NCBI RefSeq assembly: GCF_002531725.1
Contig: NZ_NWSQ01000011.1
Span: 124,001 to 188,000 of the forward strand
Length of the DNA stretch: 64,000 nt
DNA from: Rhizobium sp. L43
Lineage (GTDB): Bacteria > Pseudomonadota > Alphaproteobacteria > Rhizobiales > Rhizobiaceae
Direction of reading: 5' to 3'
The notes below the pieces were generated by a model, which saw nothing but the letters and a program-made list of their open reading frames with translations, was not told where the DNA came from and did not search any database. Positions 41,421 to 49,404 of this stretch are shown one piece after another; the stretch's first letter is position 1, and every line of letters starts with the position of its first letter. Both the position numbers and the translations under genes were made by a program.

Positions 41421-42524
41421 ATGTCTTATGATCAGAAGCGCGTCGTCGACGCCATCAGGGCCTTCGAGGCCGGCGAGATCGTCGTCGTCATGGACGACAA
41501 TGACCGCGAGAACGAGGGCGACCTGATCGTCGCCGCCGTCCACACCACGCCGGAGAAGATGGCCTTCATCGTGCGCCACACATCCGGCATCGTCTGCGCG
41601 CCGATGCCGAAGGAAGAGGCCAAGCGCCTCAACCTCAACGCCATGGTGGCGGAAAACGATTCGGCCCATGCGACGGCTTTCACCGTCTCGGTCGATTTCA
41701 AGCACGGCACGACGACCGGCATCTCCGCCGACGACCGGACGCTGACGGTGCGCAACCTCGCCAATCCGAATGTCGGCGCCGCCGATTTCGTCCGCCCCGG
41801 CCACATCTTCCCGCTGGTGTCCCGGGAAGGCGGCGTGCTGATGCGCTCCGGTCATACCGAAGCCGCCGTCGACCTCTGCAAGCTTGCCGGCCTGCCGCCG
41901 ATCGGCGTCATCTCCGAACTCGTCAACGACGACGGCACGGTGACGCGCGGCCCGCAGGTGGTCGATTTCGCCGAACAGCACGGGCTGAAGCTCGTCTCCG
42001 TCGCCGATCTCATCGCCTATCGCCAGCGCAAGGAAACGCTGATCGAACTCGGCACCAGCTTCGACGTCGACACGCCGTTCGGCAAGGCCAAGGCCCATAC
42101 CTATTCCCTGCCCTGGGACCCGATGCAGCATCTCGCCGTCGTCTTCGGCGACATCCGCGACGGCGTCGACATCCCGGTGCGCCTGCATCCGGAAAATGTC
42201 GCCGAGGATCTCTTCGGCAAAAACAGCCCGGTCGATTTCTACATGAAGAAGATTTCCGAGGAAGGCCGCGGCGTCATCGTCTATCTGCGCGAGGGCTCGG
42301 TCGGTGTCGGCCACACCGACAACGGCCGCAAGGCCCGCAACCAGGGCCGCGAAGCCCATGCCGAAGCGCAGACGCGCGACAGCGAATGGCTGGAAATCGG
42401 CCTCGGCGCCCAGATCCTTAGGGATCTCGGCGTCAGCTCGATCAAGCTGCTGACCAGCCGCGAACGCCACTATGTCGGCCTGGAAGGTTTTGGCATCAAG
42501 ATCAGCAAGACGGAGATCTGCTGA
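41421..42524 (+). CDS. ribBA: DHBP synthase with degenerate GTP cyclohydrolase II domain (RibBA-like)
   Basis: A 367-residue two-domain protein. Residues 1-205 are an intact 3,4-dihydroxy-2-butanone 4-phosphate synthase: DDNDRENEGDLIVAA, HTSGIVCAPM, and RSGHTEAAVDL. Residues 210-367 have the GCHII fold, but where the enzyme needs three zinc cysteines the sequence reads VRLHPENVAEDLFGKNSPVD with none, and the QEGRG loop is LREGSVG. The cyclohydrolase half is therefore probably inactive for the normal reaction or altered. It would supply the four-carbon unit of riboflavin. Follows aroC. Confidence 0.9.
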   Translation: MSYDQKRVVDAIRAFEAGEIVVVMDDNDRENEGDLIVAAVHTTPEKMAFIVRHTSGIVCAPMPKEEAKRLNLNAMVAENDSAHATAFTVSVDFKHGTTTGISADDRTLTVRNLANPNVGAADFVRPGHIFPLVSREGGVLMRSGHTEAAVDLCKLAGLPPIGVISELVNDDGTVTRGPQVVDFAEQHGLKLVSVADLIAYRQRKETLIELGTSFDVDTPFGKAKAHTYSLPWDPMQHLAVVFGDIRDGVDIPVRLHPENVAEDLFGKNSPVDFYMKKISEEGRGVIVYLREGSVGVGHTDNGRKARNQGREAHAEAQTRDSEWLEIGLGAQILRDLGVSSIKLLTSRERHYVGLEGFGIKISKTEIC

Positions 42525-42542
42525 AGGGAGGTTCTCTCCTCC

Positions 42543-42678
42543 CTCATTCCTGTGCTCGTCACAGGAATCCAGCCACCGCGCGTCTGCGCGGTGAATGACT
42601 CAATGCGAGTTTGGAGAAGAGTCTCCCGCACCCAAGGACTTGGGTGCGCTGGATCCCTGTGACAAGCACAGGGATGAG
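42543..42678. repeat. palindromic repeat, family B
   Basis: Same arms as the copy at 15158 (CTCATTCCTGTGCTCGTCAC ... GTGACAAGCACAGGGATGAG) with the inner CCGCGCG/CGCGCGG and CCCAAG/CTTGGG palindromes. It lies between convergent ribBA and ycaQ-like genes; the gap holds nothing else. Confidence 0.85.
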
Positions 42679-42710
42679 GAGTGCATGATGAGGCACAGAA
42701 GGTAATTCGA

Positions 42711-43901
42711 CTACCCTCTCCATCCGTCGAGCAACACCACCTTCTCCACACCCGCAAACCGCGCAACCCGATCCAACTCCGCCTCCAGCCGCTCCAACCG
42801 CCCGGCCGAAGGTTTCACGCCCGGTTCCAGCCAGAGCCGTTTAACATCGAGCGTCGATTTCTTCCGGTCCGCCTTCATGTCGATGCGGCCGATCAGCCGG
42901 TCGCCTTCGAGCAGCGGGAAGACGTAATAGCCGTATTCGCGTTTCGGCTCGGGCACAAAAATCTCGATGCGGTAGAAGAAGCCGAACAGGCGTTCGGTGC
43001 GGTTGCGGTCGCGGATCATCGGGTCGAAGGGGCTGAGCACGCGGATGCGCGGCGGCGCGCCGGGGTAGTCGTCGAGGGTCGAAAGGAAATCGGCAAAGGC
43101 CCAGGAGGGCCGCGGCTTGGCCCCGAGCGCCGGTTCGATCAGCACTTCGATCAGTTCGTCGCGATGGGCTGAGACCCAGGCCTTGGCCTCATCGGGCGAG
43201 ACCAGGTTCCAGAAGGCCGATATTTCGCCATGGGTGGCAAAGCCGAGGCGGGCGAGCGCGCTGCGGCAGGCCCAGTCGATAAATTCTTCGCGGCTCACCT
43301 CCGACTGGCGGAACTCGGCCGGGACGACGCGCTCCGTCAGATCGTAGATCTTCTGGAAGTTCGAGCGGCCGGCGATGGCGAACTTGCCGGTGTGCCAGAA
43401 ATATTCGAGCGCCGTCTTGTTGGGGTGCCAGTTCCACCAGCCGCCGGAGACGTGGCCGTCGGCCTTGATGTCGCGCGCCAGGATCGCGCCATCGCGCTCG
43501 ACGCGCTCATAGGTCTCCGCGAAAGCCGCCTCGAAACCCTCGCCACGCCATTTGCGCCAGCGTTCGACGATCACCTTCTCCTGATGGCGGAACTTGTGCT
43601 TCCAATAGACGAAGAAGGCGCTCGGCAGGATGGAGGCATCATGCGTCCAGTGCTCGAACAGGGCGCCATCCTTTTCGAGCAGCGCGACGAGGTGCTCGCG
43701 CCTGTAGGTCTGGTTGCGGGAAAACAGGATCTGATGATGCGCCCGCTCCACCGTCTGGATGCTGTCCACCTGGACAAAACCCAGCTCATGGATGAGCTGC
43801 AGCAGGCCGGCCTTGGTCAAGGCGCGGTTCGGTGGAGCGCTGAGGCCCTGCTTGGCAAGAAAGACACGGCGGGCGTCGGAATTGGAAAGCAGATTCGTCA
43901 T
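42711..43901 (-). CDS. YcaQ-type winged-helix DNA glycosylase family protein
   Basis: A 396-residue HTH_42 family protein. The start SDARRVFLAKQGL and the QVDSIQTVERAHHQILFSRN segment (QxD-type catalytic region of YcaQ/AlkX) are diagnostic. Later parts are FATHGEISAFW, RVLSPFDPMIRDRNR and a C-terminal EYGYYVFPLLEGDRLIGRID. Family members unhook interstrand crosslinks or excise bulky alkyl adducts. ATG at 43901. Transcribed alone. Confidence 0.87.
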   Translation of the reverse strand: MTNLLSNSDARRVFLAKQGLSAPPNRALTKAGLLQLIHELGFVQVDSIQTVERAHHQILFSRNQTYRREHLVALLEKDGALFEHWTHDASILPSAFFVYWKHKFRHQEKVIVERWRKWRGEGFEAAFAETYERVERDGAILARDIKADGHVSGGWWNWHPNKTALEYFWHTGKFAIAGRSNFQKIYDLTERVVPAEFRQSEVSREEFIDWACRSALARLGFATHGEISAFWNLVSPDEAKAWVSAHRDELIEVLIEPALGAKPRPSWAFADFLSTLDDYPGAPPRIRVLSPFDPMIRDRNRTERLFGFFYRIEIFVPEPKREYGYYVFPLLEGDRLIGRIDMKADRKKSTLDVKRLWLEPGVKPSAGRLERLEAELDRVARFAGVEKVVLLDGWRG

Positions 43902-44031
43902 GCCCCATCATAATCCGGAAAATCTTCCTAGCCACCCGATATCGTGATCGGATATCGACAGCGAGATTTGCGCTTTCATCATCCTTGATTCCCCGTGTAG
44001 AAGCACTGCTGTCAGGTTGGCGCCGAGCGGC

Positions 44032-44175
44032 TGCCCCTCACCCTAACCCTCTCCCCGTTCTGACGGGGAGAGGGGACGTGCCTTGCGAGAGGTTGGCGGG
44101 GGAACGGAGAGGTCGCGGCATGGTCCCCTTCGCCCCGTTTACGGGGAGAAGGTGCCGGCAGCCGGATGAGGGGCC
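44032..44175. repeat. RIME-like palindromic repeat, family C
   Basis: Inverted-orientation copy of 36283-36420: starts with GCCCCTCACCCTAACC and ends with the complement GGATGAGGGGC, with CTCCCCG/CGGGGAG hairpins inside. It fills most of the 308-base gap between the ycaQ-like gene and bioM. Confidence 0.85.
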
Positions 44176-44209
44176 GGCATCGGCAATGTCCTCCGAAAAA
44201 ATGCGAGGA

Positions 44210-44890
44210 ATGGGTTTGGACATACAATTCGAAGGTGCCGGGGTCAATTTCGGGGCGCGGGTGGCGCTGCAGCCGTTGACGCTCGGGATCAATGGCAAAC
44301 GCATCGGCGTCATCGGGCTCAACGGCTCGGGCAAGACGACGTTCGCCCGGCTGATCAATGGATTGACCAAACCGTCGATCGGCCGCGTCAGCGTCAACGG
44401 CCGCGATACGAGCGATGAGAAAGCTGCCATGGCCGATGTCGGCTTCATCTTCCAGTCGCCGCAGAACCAGATCATCCTGCCGATCGTCAGGGACGACATC
44501 GCCTTCGGGCTGAAGCGGCGCGGCTTCACCAAGGCCGAGATCGAGGCGAAGGTCGAGGCCGTGCTGGCCCGTTTCGGCGCCGAGGCGCTGGCCGATCGGC
44601 GGGCGCATGAGCTTTCCGGCGGCGAATTGCAGGTGGCCGCCCTCTGCTCGGTGCTGGCGACGGGGCCAGGCATTCTCATCCTCGACGAACCCACAAACCA
44701 GCTCGACCTCAAGAACCGGGCGCTGGTCGAGGGGATTATCGCCGGACTTGACGAAAGCGCCATCGTCATCACCCATGATCTGGAACTAATCGCCGGTTTC
44801 GAGCGGGTGCTGCTGTTTCATGAAGGCCGGCTTGCCGCGGATGCGCCGGCTGCCGAAGCGATCGCGCGCTACAGGGAGATCGCCGCCTGA
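44210..44890 (+). CDS. bioM: biotin ECF transporter ATPase BioM
   Basis: About 226 residues: an ABC ATPase of the energy-coupling-factor type with Walker A GLNGSGKTT, Q-loop FIFQSPQNQIILP, signature LSGGELQV and Walker B GILILDEPTNQ, H-switch ITHDLEL. The FQSPQNQ Q-helix is typical of ECF ATPases. Start is unsure: ATG at 44210 (GAGGA adjacent), 44201 or 44186, or TTG 44216. Its stop overlaps bioN by one base (TGATG). Together with bioN and bioY it forms the biotin importer described in R. etli as bioMNY. Confidence 0.93.
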   Translation: MGLDIQFEGAGVNFGARVALQPLTLGINGKRIGVIGLNGSGKTTFARLINGLTKPSIGRVSVNGRDTSDEKAAMADVGFIFQSPQNQIILPIVRDDIAFGLKRRGFTKAEIEAKVEAVLARFGAEALADRRAHELSGGELQVAALCSVLATGPGILILDEPTNQLDLKNRALVEGIIAGLDESAIVITHDLELIAGFERVLLFHEGRLAADAPAAEAIARYREIAA

Positions 44891-45498
44891 TGCAGTCGCT
44901 CTATGTCGAAGGCAACAGCGTGATGCACCGGCTCTCGCCGCGGCTGAAATTGTTGTCGCTGACGGCCTTCGGCATCCTCCTGTTCATCAGCGATAACCTC
45001 GCGCTGCTTTCGAGCGCCGTGCTGCTGACGGCGGTTCTCTACCGCATGGTCGGCCTGCCGCTCGGCGAGGCGCTCAGGCGGCTGCGGCCGATCTTCCTGA
45101 CGATTGCGGTCGTGGCGCTCTTCAATCTGATCTTCAATCCCTGGCAGGCAGCACTGGTGCCGCTGCTGCGGCTGACGGCGCTGATGCTGCTCGCCGCCGC
45201 CGTGACGGCGACGACGTCGATCACTCAGTTCATCGACGAGGTGACCGCACTTGCCCGCCCGCTCGAACGCACCGGCTGGGTGCAGGCCGACGATATCGGC
45301 CTGGCGCTCGGGCTGGTGCTGCGCTTCGTGCCTGAGATTGTCGGCCGTTATCAGGCGATCCGCGAGGCGCATCGGGCGCGCGGGCTGAAGGTCCGGCCGA
45401 TAACGCTGCTTGCGCCGCTGATCATTCTGACGCTCAGGGATGCGGATAATATCGCCGCGGCGATTGACGCGCGCGGCATTCGGCGGCATGTGAGTTAA
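44890..45498 (+). CDS. bioN: biotin ECF transporter transmembrane protein BioN
   Basis: A 202-residue EcfT-type membrane protein with about five spans and the two coupling-helix Ala-Arg-Gly-like motifs (EAHRARGLKV and AIDARGIRR). It starts within the stop of bioM, so translation is coupled. It couples ATP hydrolysis by BioM to the biotin-binding S-component BioY in the inner membrane. Confidence 0.94.
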   Translation: MQSLYVEGNSVMHRLSPRLKLLSLTAFGILLFISDNLALLSSAVLLTAVLYRMVGLPLGEALRRLRPIFLTIAVVALFNLIFNPWQAALVPLLRLTALMLLAAAVTATTSITQFIDEVTALARPLERTGWVQADDIGLALGLVLRFVPEIVGRYQAIREAHRARGLKVRPITLLAPLIILTLRDADNIAAAIDARGIRRHVS

Positions 45499-45522
45499 AG
45501 ATTAATAAACACGGAATTGATG

Positions 45523-46086
45523 ATGAGCACTCGCGACCTCGTTCTTACCGCCCTCTTTGCCGCGATCATCGTGGCGCTCGGCCTGCTGCCGCCGATTTAC
45601 CTCGGCTTCATTCCGGTGCCGATCACCGCGCAATCGCTCGGCGTCATGATGGCCGGCGTCGTGCTCGGCGCCCGGCGCGGCCCGATTGCCGTGCTGATCG
45701 TGCTGGTGCTGGTCGCAATCGGCCTGCCGGTACTGTCCGGCGGCCGCGGCGGCCTTGCCATCTTCGCGTCGCCGACGGCCGGCTTCCTCGTCGGCTGGAT
45801 CTTTGCCGCCTTCGTCACCGGCTATCTCAGCGAGCGGCTGGTCAACGATCGGCAATCCGGCCTGGTGCAGACGGTGAGCTTCTTTCTCACCGCCATGGCC
45901 GGCGGCATCGTCGTGCTCTACGCCTTCGGCATCACTTACCTCGCGACCGCCGCCGGCATGGGTTTCCAGAACGCCTTCGTCAGCTCGATGGCCTTCATCC
46001 CCGGCGATGTGATCAAGGCTTTCGTCGCCGCCCTCCTCGGCCGCGCCGTCATGGTCGGCTATCCCCTGCTGCCGGTGCGCGCGTAG
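45523..46086 (+). CDS. bioY: biotin ECF transporter S-component BioY
   Basis: A 187-residue six-span membrane protein. Its start LVLTALFAAIIVALGLLPPI, the IPVPITAQSLGVMMAG loop and FIPGDVIKA near the end are BioY hallmarks that form the biotin site. TTG 45517, ATG 45520 and ATG 45523 are stacked; the last has the best spacing from GGA. It is the third gene of bioMNY and is followed by a strong hairpin. Confidence 0.94.
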   Translation: MSTRDLVLTALFAAIIVALGLLPPIYLGFIPVPITAQSLGVMMAGVVLGARRGPIAVLIVLVLVAIGLPVLSGGRGGLAIFASPTAGFLVGWIFAAFVTGYLSERLVNDRQSGLVQTVSFFLTAMAGGIVVLYAFGITYLATAAGMGFQNAFVSSMAFIPGDVIKAFVAALLGRAVMVGYPLLPVRA

Positions 46087-46119
46087 GCGCATAGGCCGGG
46101 CCTCACAGAGCAAATGCCA

Positions 46120-46152
46120 CAATGGCCGCCTTCCACCCGAAGGCGGCCATTG
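46120..46152 (+). terminator. strong hairpin after bioY
   Basis: A perfect 14-base stem (CAATGGCCGCCTTC / GAAGGCGGCCATTG) with a 5-base loop, 34 bases after the bioY stop. No long T-run follows, but the stem is the strongest in the area and probably ends or stabilises the bioMNY transcript. Confidence 0.6.
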
Positions 46153-46239
46153 TACGTTGGCGGCTGCCGCCAACCCGTCCAGCCATGGGTGATGAAATCG
46201 CAGCACCGTTGCTCTTCCCGCCGATCGCTCCCTCAACCT

Positions 46240-46276
46240 CCGTCATTCCAGGCCTTGAGCCTGGAATCCAGGCATG
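46240..46276. repeat. half copy of palindromic repeat family A
   Basis: Only the left hairpin (ATTCCAGGC/GCCTGGAAT) after CCGTCAT, ending CCAGGCATG. The right half is missing, so it is a truncated element at the end of the acyltransferase gene. Confidence 0.7.
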
Positions 46277-46285
46277 CACCGGCAC

Positions 46286-47425
46286 CTAGACCCGAGACGC
46301 CTTCGTCTGAAAACCGGCAGCGCGTCGTCCCAGCCGATCGAAGACCAATCGCAAAATGCTGCGGATCGGCGGCTCTCCCCATTTGCACACTGCCAACGCC
46401 ATCGCGCAGACGATCGCAACGGCCAAAGCCAGCGCCAGCAGCGGTGCCATCCTCAGAGCGGTCAGCCAATCGAGAAGTTGGACGCCGATCGCGAAATGCA
46501 GGAGATAGAGCGGGTAGGTCATCGAGCCGAGGGTTTTGACCGATTGAAGCAAGGCGGCCGGCAGACGACTGATCTGCTTGGCATAGGTCACGCTTGCAAC
46601 GATCGATATCAGCCCCGCCACCCAAATCGAGAGTGCGGGAAAGGGCGAGAAGGAATGACCGGCTGCGGCGAGAGTGCGGTCGCTGGTATTTTCGCCCGCC
46701 ATATATATCTGCGCAGCCCCGGTCACCAAGGCGCAGATCAAACCCACCCAGGAAATTCGGCTCATCCGGCCTAGAGACAAAAGCCATATGTAGATGCCGA
46801 TGGCAAATTGGCAGCCATAATAAAAGGGGATGGCCCGCCAGGCGGTCTCCGTGAATATGGTCAGACCGTCTGAATCGGGAAAGGCGTTTAACAGGGCAAT
46901 GAAAGCGGTACTCGCCATCGACAGGCCGAGCGCCAGGGCAGGCAACCTCGTCTTCTGACCGGTCGCACACATGATGAAGACAAGCGCGTAAAAGCAGATC
47001 TCACACGCCAAGGTCCAATACTGACCGTCGATCCATGGCCCGCCCGGATAGAGGGTGATCGACCGCAGATAGTTCTTGATGATGCGTCTGTTGACGTCTT
47101 GCGTTGCGATGACGATCAGCGTCAGTGACGCACAAATCCATACCGCCGGATACAACCGCAGAATTCGCCCCTTGAGAAACGACAGTGCGCTGGCGGAAGC
47201 GGCAGAATTGACGATGACGAGCCCTGATATGACGAAGAACAATTCGACGCCGACCCATCCAGGTTGGGCGACATTCTCAATCGTGGGCATTCTGTACGGC
47301 CTGAGATATAAGGGCGAAGCCCAGGAAGCAAATCCAAGATGAAATATCGTTACCATCAACGCGCACACAAATCGTAGCGCGTCGATACCGTAAATATACG
47401 GGCTGCCGACGTGAGATTTTACCAT
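46286..47425 (-). CDS. acyltransferase 3 (OafA/YrhL) family membrane protein
   Basis: A 379-residue protein with about ten membrane spans. The start IYGIDALRFVCALMVTIFHL carries the R...H pair of acyltransferase-3 enzymes; GVELFFVISGLVI and the YPLYLLHFAIG segment near the end also fit. These enzymes acetylate surface sugars such as O-antigen, exopolysaccharide or Nod factor. The ATG at 47425 has GGGGGA upstream. Base composition is more AT-rich than its neighbours, hinting at acquisition. Confidence 0.87.
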   Translation of the reverse strand: MVKSHVGSPYIYGIDALRFVCALMVTIFHLGFASWASPLYLRPYRMPTIENVAQPGWVGVELFFVISGLVIVNSAASASALSFLKGRILRLYPAVWICASLTLIVIATQDVNRRIIKNYLRSITLYPGGPWIDGQYWTLACEICFYALVFIMCATGQKTRLPALALGLSMASTAFIALLNAFPDSDGLTIFTETAWRAIPFYYGCQFAIGIYIWLLSLGRMSRISWVGLICALVTGAAQIYMAGENTSDRTLAAAGHSFSPFPALSIWVAGLISIVASVTYAKQISRLPAALLQSVKTLGSMTYPLYLLHFAIGVQLLDWLTALRMAPLLALALAVAIVCAMALAVCKWGEPPIRSILRLVFDRLGRRAAGFQTKASRV

Positions 47426-47598
47426 AACGATTTCCCCCAAAACCCAGTCCACCACTACCTGGACTTGGATATTGCTACAGGATACTCGCAGTTGGCGTAG
47501 GAATTATGATTGTGGGGTCAGCTCGTCCATTTGCCCGGCAGATAGCTTTCGCCAGCCCGGTCTATTGCCGTCACGACCCGGCCCGGAATCCGGGCAAC

Positions 47599-47619
47599 AA
47601 AAAACCGCCTTGAGGCGGT
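47599..47619 (-). terminator. rho-independent terminator for the small Gly/Asp-tailed gene
   Basis: Stem ACCGCC / GGCGGT with a 4-base TTGA loop; read on the minus strand it is followed by six Ts. It lies 27 bases after the stop of the 71-codon gene and strongly supports that gene being transcribed. Confidence 0.85.
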
Positions 47620-47646
47620 CGGGCATTCTATCGATTTCAGTTTGAT

Positions 47647-47862
47647 TCAGTCTCCTCCTCCACCATCTCCACCCCCGCCGTCACAATCGCCTGAGGCGTC
47701 GAACCAGCCTCCCCCACCGTCGCCAGAGCCCCCCGAATTGCCCCACCTGCGCCTGGTGTTTGCGGCGGTCTGGGTGGCAGCGCTTCTTTCTGCCCTTGCG
47801 ATCAGCGCAAAAAGCAGTGCAAAGCCTCCAACGAGCGCGGTAGCCACAAGAAATGTCTCCAA
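47647..47862 (-). CDS. 71-residue membrane protein with Gly/Asp-rich tail
   Basis: Starts at a TTG (47862) with AAGGA 6 bases upstream, giving an N-terminal membrane helix (TFLVATALVGGFALLFALIA), a basic stretch (NTRRRWGN) and a tail with repeating D-G-G-G-G units (SGDGGGGWFDASGDCDGGGG) ending in D. There is a single Cys in the tail. The good terminator after it supports a real gene. I do not recognise a characterised family. The tail could bind metal or a partner outside the cell, or be a processing signal. Confidence 0.65.
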   Translation of the reverse strand: METFLVATALVGGFALLFALIARAERSAATQTAANTRRRWGNSGGSGDGGGGWFDASGDCDGGGGDGGGGD

Positions 47863-48092
47863 TCGGTATCCTTTCGTTGTTTCGGGAAATCTTGTTTCCC
47901 GACTAAAATAGTAGATTATTTTCCCGCTCCCGGACATAGCCTGAATATGAAACTTTCATGACATTCTGGATCACGTCAAAACGGGGCCTCGTGCGGCCAT
48001 TGGCGAGCGGTTTCATGATGTGATAGCAAGACAACGGGTTGCTCGCCCTTGCTACGGCGTGCCTGTGCAGGGTGGTGAAAGGACATGCTGCT

Positions 48093-48707
48093 TTGCTCCG
48101 CACGAAGATCGACACGCTGTGGTTCAAGCGGTGCTGTGCGTTTCACCTGCAGTTCCTTCCCGATCGCGAGACACTGTCAAAGCTCTGCGATTTGCAGGAC
48201 AGTATCTCGCGACACAGCGCGTCACCGCTCTCGCGCGTCCCGGCAACAAGCCTGCACATGACGATCGTCACTCTCGTTAACGCCGCGACCCAAGTCAGTC
48301 TTCCAAACGACGAGGTCTGGAAGTTGAACAGGGAGAGATGGAAGGAGAGCGTGGAGAGATTGGTCGAGGAGACGTCGCCGTTTGACCTCCATTTTCATGA
48401 GGTGGCAGCCTCAGAAGCCGCTGTCTTCGTAAAAGCAGAGGAGCCGCCTCAATTGCGCAGGCTGCGCTCGGCCATTTCAGATACCATCTGCTTCGAAGAT
48501 TGGCGTCCAACCCCACCCCGAATAGCGCACATTACTCTGTTCAGGTTTTTTGCCGAAGAACGGCTGCCGCCGGTCAACTTCGACACGGGTCTTTTGCCCA
48601 TAGGCGTGAAGGTTGGATCCCTTCAATTGCTGGAGGAGCGAATTTATCCGAACGTCGAGATCACCCTGCTCGGCGAGCCGCGTCTCCAGGGCAAAAGCAC
48701 GGAATAA
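48093..48707 (+). CDS. 2H phosphoesterase superfamily protein (2'-5' RNA ligase-like)
   Basis: About 204 residues with two HxT motifs, SLHMTIVTL in the first half and AHITLFRFF in the second. This is the pair of catalytic His-x-Thr sites of 2H phosphoesterases (RNA ligase/CPDase, LigT, mammalian AKAP7-like). No cap domain is seen. The start is probably TTG 48093 (AAGGA 8 bases upstream); GTG codons at 48072/48075 are alternatives. It likely acts on cyclic or 2'-5' phosphodiesters in RNA or small nucleotides. It stands alone in an AT-richer stretch. Confidence 0.72.
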   Translation: MLRTKIDTLWFKRCCAFHLQFLPDRETLSKLCDLQDSISRHSASPLSRVPATSLHMTIVTLVNAATQVSLPNDEVWKLNRERWKESVERLVEETSPFDLHFHEVAASEAAVFVKAEEPPQLRRLRSAISDTICFEDWRPTPPRIAHITLFRFFAEERLPPVNFDTGLLPIGVKVGSLQLLEERIYPNVEITLLGEPRLQGKSTE

Positions 48708-48758
48708 CAATCCCGACGGGCGCCTGCTCTGGCCTGCTGATCATCGGGGAGACAGGTA

Positions 48759-49160
48759 TTAATCCAAAAACCGATAAAGCCAGTCGCGCGTTTCCTCCGG
48801 CAACGAGGCGGGCGACTGGTCTTCGGGCGCGTGGGCCTGCCAGATGATTTCCACCTCGGCGGCGCGCTCGTCGCCGGTCTCGACCGCAATAAGGAAGCCA
48901 ATGGAGCGGACGCCGATCTTGTCGACGGTGGCGGTGAAGGTTACCGGCTCGTCATAGTGCAGCGGACGGTGCAGCATGCAGGAAACCTTGCTGGGGCTAT
49001 AGACCGGTTCGTCATCGACATCGGGCCGCGACGACCAGAAGGTTGCAAGCACGGATTCGGCATAAGAAATATAGGAGGCCAGAAACATCCGGCCGTTCAT
49101 ATCGACATCGCGAAACGGCACGCGCATGTCCGTCACATCAGGACGCTTCGACTGACTCAT
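48759..49160 (-). CDS. hotdog-fold acyl-CoA thioesterase
   Basis: A 133-residue 4HBT-type protein: MRVPFRDVDMNGRMFLASYI has the RDVD-x3 pattern with the Asp and Asn/Gly of the active site, followed by a central helix (YISYAESVLATFW), and strands VTFTATVDKIGVRSIGFLIAV. Likely hydrolyses a CoA thioester. The start at 49160 (MSQSKRPD) fits; an in-frame Met at 49190 is possible. Convergent with the 2H gene. Confidence 0.82.
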   Translation of the reverse strand: MSQSKRPDVTDMRVPFRDVDMNGRMFLASYISYAESVLATFWSSRPDVDDEPVYSPSKVSCMLHRPLHYDEPVTFTATVDKIGVRSIGFLIAVETGDERAAEVEIIWQAHAPEDQSPASLPEETRDWLYRFLD

Positions 49161-49404
49161 CAACGCAACTGCCTTACAAAATTCCCCCATGGACGACAAT
49201 ACTGCATAATTCCTTGGATCGAAACCGATTTAAAGACAAAATTATGCAACAGTTCAAAGTGTTACAGCGTCCTCGAAGTAAACGGCGCGAAGACCCGATG
49301 ATGCAGCGCACGGTCGGACGGCGCGACAAGAGTGCTTGTTGAAATCGTCGGGCAATGCCCCATCTGCTGTGGCACATGACATAAGCGACCGATAGAGTGT
49401 CTCC

